This document shows positions 57,403 through 64,000 of a stretch of DNA of 64,000 nucleotides, piece after piece. The notes below the pieces were generated by a model. The model saw only the letters and a program-made list of their open reading frames with translations, did not search any database and was not told where the DNA came from. The position numbers were made by a program, and so were the translations under genes. The stretch is from Panaeolus papilionaceus (Eukaryota > Basidiomycota > Agaricomycetes > Agaricales): NCBI GenBank assembly GCA_015501605.1, contig JADNRZ010000005.1, forward strand, positions 1,674,001 through 1,738,000, read 5' to 3'. Position 1 is the stretch's first letter; every line of letters starts with the position of its first letter.

Positions 57403-58796
57403 ATGCCTTCATCCACCCGAAAAAATGTTGTCATCGTTGGAGCAGGCTTTGCCGGTATCACTGCTTTTAACGAGCTTCATGCTACCCTAGATGCATCCGA
57501 ATACGACCTCATCCTCATTTCTGCCCGAGACTACTTCACTTTCTACCCAGCCACACTCCGCATGAGCATCTCCCCAGAGGACGATCTCGAAAACCACGTC
57601 CTCATGAAACACGGCTCACGCTTCAACGAAGGAAACAAGAAGACTATCATTGGCAAGGTTATCTCTATCGAGCAGCGGGACGATAAATCAGGTGGAAGCG
57701 TCACCCTCGCCGATGGCCAAAAGATTGAATGGTCTTTCCTGGTTCTGACTCCCGGTGGCCGTTGGGAAGGAGTGCTCGATATCCCTGAAACTAAGAAGGA
57801 TGTCGCCGCGTTTATCAGCTCCTGGAAATCCAGGTTTGAGAAGGCAAACGACATAGTCCTCGTCGGAGGTGGCTCTGTCGGCCTCGGTACGTCATTACTT
57901 CACATTGTTTCGTTGATCTCGGCGCTTAACCAGTCTGCATATGATAGAGGTCGCCGGAGAACTAAAGGAGTATTATCCTGTGCGTCTCTTCTATTCTTAC
58001 TTCCAGAGTATGCGTAAGCTAATACGTATTACTTGTTCAGAAAAAACACGTCACCATTGTCCATGGTTCGGACTCCGTCTTGAACGCATCCTACCCTCCA
58101 AAGTTCCGCAACGCAGCAACGCAACGAATCAAAGCTCGAGGGGTCGACGTCATCCTTAACGACTACCTCGACTCATGGAATGAGTCAGATGGAAAGGTAA
58201 CAACACGCAAGGGGCAGGTCATCGTTTCAGACTTGGTGGTATGTATCGTCTACTTCACTCTCAGTCGGGACATCTCATAATTAATGGCTCCATAGGTACA
58301 AACACGAGGATTCACCCCAAACACCGACTTCATCGCGGCGTCACTCGGTGAAGACACCCTCACGAAATCGAAAACGGTGAAGGTGCTCCCTACGTTGCAG
58401 CTCGGTCCCAACCACCCACGCATATTCGCAGGTGGAGACATCATCGACTGGGATGAGCAGAAGCAGGCAGGGAAGACAGCGACACATGCGGGTGTCATCT
58501 CCAAGAATATTGTCGCGATATCTCGAGGGAAACCCGCATCTGTAATCTATAAAGGAAGCTTAGATGGTATCGTGATTACGCTCGGAAAGGTTAGTCACCA
58601 ACGCCTGTTTCAAACCATACAAACCCCGAGGGTACTAACGATACTCTGAACTCCGCAGACTCAAGGAATTTCATTCCTTCGTATTCTATGGGGTCTTGTA
58701 TTTGGCAACTGGTTCTCGGTGTGGATCAAGTCCAAGAACTTGATGATCGAACTGACGAGAGGGGGACTCAAGCTGGATTCGTTTGCTAAATCTTCA
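57403..58796 (+). CDS. AIF/FSP1-like FAD-dependent oxidoreductase, copy 1
   Basis: FAD/NAD(P)H oxidoreductase of the apoptosis-inducing factor 2 (AMID/FSP1) type, which reduces quinones in the animal relatives. FAD motif VVIVGAGFAGITAF (GxGxxG) at the N terminus; RDYFTFYPATLRM; LVLTPGGRW; second dinucleotide motif IVLVGGGSVGL then EVAGELKEYYP; VTIVHGSDSVLNASYPPKF; VQTRGFTPNTDFI; FAD-site IFAGGDIIDWDEQKQAGKTA. C-terminal hydrophobic segment ISFLRILWGLVFGNWFSVWI. Four introns after VGL, YYP, DLV and LGK. Looks intact. First of three tandem paralogues with the same intron positions. TATAAATA lies 74 nt upstream of the ATG. Confidence 0.9.
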
Positions 58797-59368
58797 TAAC
58801 ATGTCTTTTTAGTCGCTTTTTGGACGCTCTTATTTTATGTCCCTAGAGTTCGTATAATCTCTCATCTAGTTAATATCAGCTTTAAATTAAATATATTACT
58901 GAGCATGTCGTCTTACCGGTCTTACAGTGAGGTGCGCACTGCGCGTCGAGTCCAACGCGAGTCGTATATTCGCCCAGCCGTGACAAATTTGCGGCGTTGC
59001 ATCAAAACGGAGTGATATCGATCTCTGGCTTGTCCTAAAAACTGCCATGTGTTTTGTCCATATTCGACTTTCAAGTTACGAGTCCCCCTTAGGAGAACTC
59101 AACTTTTGAGTCATTCGAGCGGCAGCGAAGTTTATTCAGCATCAAGGAACGAGTCATTTTCCACCAAAAGGCAGAACATGGGACTCGTACATGCCAGGCC
59201 AAAGGCTATGAACCACAACTAAGTTTCAACTGGGCTCAATCATGTCGTTCCATAAGTCTGCTACTGGTAAGATCTTATCGAAGATATGTTCGAAAACATT
59301 CATGCCATGGAGCAAGTGTCCTCAGGTTCACGTGTCGTAAGTCATCAAAATTACCTCGAACCCTGACA

Positions 59369-59393
59369 GTGATTTGATTCATCATCAAATCAC
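59369..59393. promoter_or_regulatory. Perfect palindrome upstream of AIF-like copy 2
   Basis: GTGATTTGAT-TCATC-ATCAAATCAC: two 10-bp arms with a 5-bp spacer, about 190 bp before the copy 2 ATG and about 110 bp before its TATA box. The position fits a binding site for a dimeric transcription factor; the factor is unknown. Confidence 0.5.
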
Positions 59394-59499
59394 GTTTATA
59401 AGTCAGCAACGGGATTGATAGCTGAGCAAGTCCATCCGAACGACCGTGACACCGTAATTTCTCGGTTGTAGGAACACTGCAGGGACCAACCGAAACTAC

Positions 59500-59506
59500 T
59501 ATATAT
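59500..59506 (+). promoter_or_regulatory. TATA box of AIF-like copy 2
   Basis: TATATAT 73 nt before the ATG at 59579, the same spacing as for copy 1. Confidence 0.55.
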
Positions 59507-59578
59507 GCAGCCACCGAGCCATCAAAACTTTAATCACCCCTTGGTTCTTCTCAACAACACAAACAAGTCCCAGCTCGT

Positions 59579-60949
59579 ATGACGTCCTCAGACAGACAAA
59601 ACGTCGTAATTGTTGGAGGAGGGACAACCGCTCTCTTCGTTTTCGACGCTCTACACTCTACGCTCAACGCTTCGAAGTTCGACCTGGTCGTCATCTCAGA
59701 CAGGGATTACTATGCTCACTACCCCGCTGTCATTCGAATGGTCACGACCCCTCAAGAAGAGCTCGAAGACCGCGTCCTCCTAAAATTCGGCCCTCGGTTC
59801 AACAAGGACAACAAGAAGCATATTGTTGGCACTGTTACCGCGATTGAGGAACGCAGTGACAAGTCGGGGGGTCATGTTGTCCTCGCTGATGGACAAAAGG
59901 TCGACTGGTCACTCCTGGTATTGACGACGGGAGGTAAATGGAGAGATGCACTGGATTTACCTCTCGCGAAGAAGGACACCCAGGCACACATTGCGTCATG
60001 GAAGGCAAAGTTTGAGAACGCGAACGACATTGTTCTTGTGGGAGGTGGCATTGTCGGTATTGGTAAGTCGCTGCGCCACTTTTGCTTGGTTTGTTGAGTG
60101 CACTTATGCATATGGCACACTTTTAGAGGTCTCTGGCGAAATCAAAGAGTTCTGGCCTGTACGTTTCCAAACATTGCTTTACACCCCAGTCCAGAGTTCA
60201 CACTAATGCTCGACCTTTCAATATAGCAAAAGAATGTCACGATTGTTCATGGCTCCACGTCGCTGATAAATTCCTCTTATCCTCAAAAATTCCGTGACAA
60301 AGTAACTCGTCGTGTTGCCGACCTGGGTGTAAACCTTGTGCTTGACGACTACCTCGATACAACCGAGACGCAAGGAGAAGTGACAACACGAAAGGGAAGG
60401 AAGCTTGTTGCGGACCTAGTCGTACGTGACCTCGGTATCTACTCAATCCATTCTAGAATTTCAGTGCTAATCGATTGCCATCCAGGTTCAAACGCGCGGA
60501 TTTACTCCCAACACACACTTCGTTGGCTCCTCGCTCGGCCCAGAAACGCTTTCGGCGTCAGGGTTCGTCAAAGTGCTCCCGACGTTGCAGCTTAGCGAAA
60601 ATCACCCCCGCATTTTAGCTGCTGGAGATATTATTGAGTATCCTGAGCAGAAGCAGGCAGTAAAGACGTATTTCCACGCTTCTGTCATCGCTAAAAATGT
60701 TTTGGCGCTCTCTCAAGGAAAACAGCCTCCAGCTAAGTATACCGGTTCGTCTGAGTTGGCTATAATCTCACTTGGAAAGGTTAGTCTTTTGCCACTGCTA
60801 TGGAAGCTAAGAAGCGTATACTGAGCCGTTGCTCTCAGAGAAAGGGCATTTCCTTCATCGGCGTGCTGTGGGGTTTGATCTTTGCCGATTGGTTTACTGT
60901 TGCGGCCAAATCGAAAAATCTCCTCATCCCCAAATCAAATGAAGTTTAA
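59579..60949 (+). CDS. AIF/FSP1-like FAD-dependent oxidoreductase, copy 2
   Basis: Paralogue of copy 1 with the same exon plan and full length. It has RDYYAHYPAVIRM, IVLVGGGIVGI then EVSGEIKEFWP, VTIVHGSTSLINSSYPQKF, VQTRGFTPNTHF, ILAAGDIIEYPEQKQAVKTY and the C-terminal ISFIGVLWGLIFADWFTVAA, ending KSNEV-stop. Odd: the N-terminal dinucleotide motif reads VVIVGGGTTALFVF. It has lost the third Gly of GxGxxG (Thr-Thr-Ala against Phe-Ala-Gly in copy 1), so FAD binding may be altered. No stop or frameshift seen, so the gene may still make protein of changed function. Confidence 0.88.
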
Positions 60950-61658
60950 AATCGCGATTCTCCCTCCTGCAATGTTGATGCACTACTATGCACATCCTCT
61001 ATTCTCGTCTACTGCGTATATTCCTTGTAATGAATATATGTAGTCCAGCTGGACTAACCGTTTAATATTCTGCCATCTTCATCCAAGTTAGGCCCCCCTT
61101 CTAACTTGAAAGCACTGAACGTTATTTACTGGTTATATCTTTGGCGCTATTGCCGAAGCTCTACGTTCAATGCCATACAAGGTATAAGCTCGTTTGTACT
61201 TCCACTTTTTTCATGATTTAGGCCATAGGGACGAGTCGCGTTCTAATTATAGTATAGCCCCTATCTTAGTTCCTGTTAACTCCTTTTGACAATCGTATCG
61301 TTCAAGCGAAAAGTTTTTCATTCCGAATCCAATGTTCAAACGAAACGACCATCATCCTTTTGGACGCTACAATCTCAGGGACTCTCGGATTCACAAGTCG
61401 TCGTGATACTATATGGATTCTTCTGGCGCCCGTGAACTGGTGGTGTTGTTGGCGAAGGTTTCCTGGCTTACGCAGGAAGGAAAGGCAGTCGAGGGCAGTC
61501 GTCATCCCGCTGACGGTGCTCAGCCATGCCCAGAGATTTTCCAGAATATTCATGTGCAATTCATATAAATTATCCCCTTTCCTTCACAGTCATCGTCTGT
61601 TCATGGACTATCTGCAAAATCTTCGTCCTTCCTCAGTTCGCAACCTCATTCCGACAAA
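60950..61658. other. Intergenic between AIF-like copies 2 and 3
   Basis: 3' UTR of copy 2 and promoter of copy 3, with TATAAAT at 61564-61570, 89 nt before the copy 3 ATG. No ORF supported. Confidence 0.55.
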
Positions 61659-63024
61659 ATGACGACTACAGAAGAAAAGAAGAACATCGTTATCGTAGGG
61701 GGAGGCTATGCTGGAATCTCTGTATTCAACTCCCTCCACAACTCAATAGACGCATCAAGATATAATGTCGTCCTCATTTCGGCGAGGGATTTCTTCATTC
61801 ACTATACCGCGGCCATCCGTTTAGTCGTTACCCCTGAGGAAGAGTTTGGCAGCCGATTCAACGAGGGTAACAAGAAGCTGGTCATTGGAAAGGTTACAAA
61901 CATCACAGAGTGGAACGATAAGACGTGAGGTCAAGTGATGCTGGAGAATGGGCAGAAGATTGACTGGTCTTTCTTGGTTTTGACGCCTGGAAGCAAGTGG
62001 CAGGGCCCTGTGAACTTTCCTGAAGCAAAGAAGGACAACTCGGCGGTAATCAATTCCTGGCGATCGAAGTTTGAGAAGGCCAACGACGTTGTCATTATCG
62101 GAGGTGGAGCGGTGGGAATTGGCAAGTGTTCCTATTCTCGTTCTTCAGTTGGGGCTCACCGAGACTAGTTTTACAGTGTTTGCGGGTGAAATCAAGGAAT
62201 TTGACCAGTGAGTGGACAAAGGTTATGTTGCGAAAACTGTGAGGCCGAAACTTACCCCATTGTTATTTTCAGCATAAGAATGTGACCATAGTCCATTCAC
62301 AACCTCTCCTACTCAATGCCTCTTATCCAGAGAAATTCCGTGACGACGCAGGGAGACGCGTAACAGCGATAGGTCTTACTTTAGTTCTCAGTGACCATTT
62401 CGACACAACGCATGTCTCTACGAACGGGAGTGTGAAGACTCGCAAAGGAAAAGAGATAATTGCAGACCTTGTGGTATGATCGTCTTCACGTCCTCTAGGC
62501 TTGCAATTGAATTTACTATTAGATTCTGACGCGCGGCCCTGTGCCCGATACTGATTTCATTGCTACTTCATTGGGCGATGACACGCTCACCGAAAGCAAG
62601 CTCGTTAAAATCCTTCCAACGTTCCAGCTAGTCAAGCATCCGCACATTTTTGCAGCCGGCGATGTTATTGACTGGGCGGAGCAAAAGCAGGCGGCGAAGT
62701 GTCAAGGCCGCGCGACAATCATCGCCAAAAATGTCACTGTGCTGTCGCGTGCTCAGATACCATCGGCTGTGTACAATGGTCAGATCGAGGCTATCCTAAT
62801 CTCCATTGGAAAGGTATCATTTTCATGGCGTCTGTCGTTTTGTTTCCGTCTCCAATTGCTCATGACTTGTTTTTTTTTTTCAGAGTCGTGGTACAGCCTT
62901 CATCGCCATTCTGTGGGGCATTCTTCCGGGAAATTGGTTCACGAGTCTCATTAAATCGAGGAACCTTTTGATTGGAATGATTCGAGGGCAACTAAAATTG
63001 GAGAAGTTTGACGAGTCAGCTTGA
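61659..63024 (+). pseudogene. AIF/FSP1-like oxidoreductase, copy 3 (stop and internal deletion)
   Basis: Third tandem paralogue. Start MTTTEEKKNIVIVGGGYAGI keeps the GxGxxG motif; RDFFIHYTAAIRL follows. Against copies 1 and 2 it lacks about eight residues between VVTPEEE and FGSRFNEGNKK (near 61845), and TGA at 61926-61928 interrupts the frame where the others have Gly after DKS/DKT. Downstream the frame is good: IDWSFLVLTPGSKWQGP, VVIIGGGAVGI, VTIVHSQPLLLNASYPEKF, ILTRGPVPDTDFIATSLGDD, FAAGDVIDWAEQKQAAKC, FIAILWGILPGNWFTSLIKS, stop after KFDESA. Splice sites are still good, so loss is recent, unless the stop is read through. Its promoter keeps a TATA box. Confidence 0.8.
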
Positions 63025-63964
63025 CAGCCAGAGGGCAAAGGAAAAACATGGTTGGCTATTTTCGACGGGCATGTTATACTAATAATAGATTAATAGGTAC
63101 TTTATCTCGTTCACCTAAGAGGATAGGATGCTCCTATGTACTCATGGATCTGCTTTGAGAGTACCAAAAGGGGGAGAACGCAAGCCCGACTTATTTTTAA
63201 CTTCGAAGCTGGTTTATGGAAAGATATACAGGCAGGTACAGCATGGAATCGATGCGCGGCAAAAGGTCGGTTCTTCGATATACTGTTTGGGTAATAAACG
63301 TAACAAGCGAGGTCAGGCGGTCTGATGCCTTTCTTGTCCTCAACCTTCGTCATCAAACTGCACCTTGCGCACTTCCAGAGATTTAGGCTATACGGTTAAA
63401 CCACAGCTTATATACCAGGTCCAATAGAGAAACTTGGGGTATGTCTTAGCTTTATTTTAGGCGCGATAAAGATGCTGATGCTTGTTTCTCCAGACATCGG
63501 GATGTTTGGCGCACATCAACTGGTTAGGTTTGCAGTTGATTCAATTCCCCCCTCTCTCCATCTAGACCACTCAACCTGTTACTCTGGCACAATGCTTAGA
63601 TATTTTGTGAAAGATTTGGCAGATACGAAGACAAACCTGATACATTGACCTCCGAGACTGTCTGCGTTGCGCCCTCGTCTTTCTATTTTTGTTCCCCGAG
63701 AGTCCACGAGCGCAAGTGTCAACTGATTCCTTTCCGACGATTTGTCGGGTCTTTTCCAGACACCTCGTTCCTATTGGACTAACATATCCACTCATCAATA
63801 CCCTAATTTCTCGGCAAGTGTACAAACGATACACCCGGCCTGGGGTATCATTGTCTGGAAAAATACCACAAACCAGTATCACAGAGGCAATTTCGCCGAC
63901 GAGGATATAAAAGAGACGTGCTTGCGTAGCAATTGACATGCAGACTAAGACAGCTCTGTTCACC
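63025..63964. other. Intergenic, promoter of the last gene
   Basis: No gene supported. It contains the copy 3 3' UTR and a TATAAAAG at 63906-63913, 51 nt before the ATG at 63965. Confidence 0.55.
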
Positions 63965-64000
63965 ATGGTCAAGCTAGCATTTGCCTCTCTCATTGCCTTC
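63965..64000 (+). CDS. N terminus of a probable secreted protein, cut by the window end
   Basis: ATG in a strong context (CACCATGG), 51 nt after a TATAAAAG box. The 12 visible codons (MVKLAFASLIAF) look like the start of a signal peptide. The rest lies outside the window and the family cannot be told. An in-frame upstream ATG at 63938 (MQTKTALFT) is possible but in poorer context. Confidence 0.5.
   Translation, partial: MVKLAFASLIAF

Larger units (their letters stand above)
58797..59578. other. Intergenic between AIF-like copies 1 and 2
   Basis: 3' UTR of copy 1 and promoter of copy 2. It holds the palindrome at 59369-59393, a smaller inverted repeat ACTCAA-CTT-TTGAGT at about 59097-59111, and TATATAT at 59500-59506. 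Confidence 0.6.

Noticed and set aside
61925..61955. Mini-intron removing the TGA in AIF-like copy 3 (GTGAGG...GGGCAG)
   Set aside because: Would be only 31 nt, shorter than any intron here, and would delete residues conserved in copies 1 and 2; a nonsense mutation is simpler.

Overview
This is eukaryotic nuclear DNA, almost certainly from a mushroom-forming basidiomycete (Agaricomycetes). Genes are split by many short GT-AG introns (about 50-65 nt), TATA boxes sit 60-100 nt before several start codons, and the protein families fit: multi-intron ABCC transporter, F-box protein with Ser/Pro-rich inserts, single-pass membrane protein, RNA polymerase III RPC7, Rud3 golgin and a tandem AIF/FSP1-like oxidoreductase family. 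I assigned gene structures by reading splice sites by eye; outer limits are firmer than internal exon edges.

Left block (1-18.5 kb), dense and intact: acid sphingomyelinase-like phosphodiesterase (-), RPC7 (-) and an Aly/REF-Yra1 mRNA-export adaptor (+) from a 276-bp divergent promoter, a 7-kb ABCC transporter (+), a single-pass membrane protein (+) and a malic enzyme (-). The Aly/REF gene carries one unusually long intron (682 bp) with a perfect hairpin.

18.6-27.9 kb is a gene desert with short, stop-interrupted coding-like fragments. At 27.9-34.1 kb lies a divergent sugar-metabolism pair: a KduD-like short-chain dehydrogenase (-) and a zinc sorbitol/xylitol-type dehydrogenase (+). The dehydrogenase of 268 aa is spread over 4.4 kb by introns of 1,533 and 1,914 bp and ends in an 18-nt exon; its partner has a Ser/Pro/Thr-rich insertion in the nucleotide-binding domain.

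34.2-46.1 kb is a second poorly coding region holding a possible orphan ORF, a small two-exon gene, decayed fragments, and a full-length but clearly dead S41-family peptidase (UstP-like) with several in-frame stops and frameshifts.

46.8-64 kb is gene-rich again: tRNA-dihydrouridine synthase Dus1 (+), F-box protein (-), Rud3-like golgin (+), SWIRM/SANT chromatin-remodelling subunit (-), and three tandem AIF/FSP1-like FAD oxidoreductases (+). Of these, copy 1 looks intact, copy 2 has lost a glycine of the first dinucleotide-binding motif, and copy 3 is broken by a stop and an internal deletion. A perfect 10-bp-arm palindrome lies upstream of copy 2. The window ends in the first codons of a probable secreted-protein gene.

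I saw no CRISPR, rRNA, convincing tRNA or intact transposon. The strongest unusual signals are the giant-intron dehydrogenase, the long Aly/REF intron with its hairpin, the dead S41 peptidase and the graded decay of the AIF array. None of them amounts to a clearly new system.
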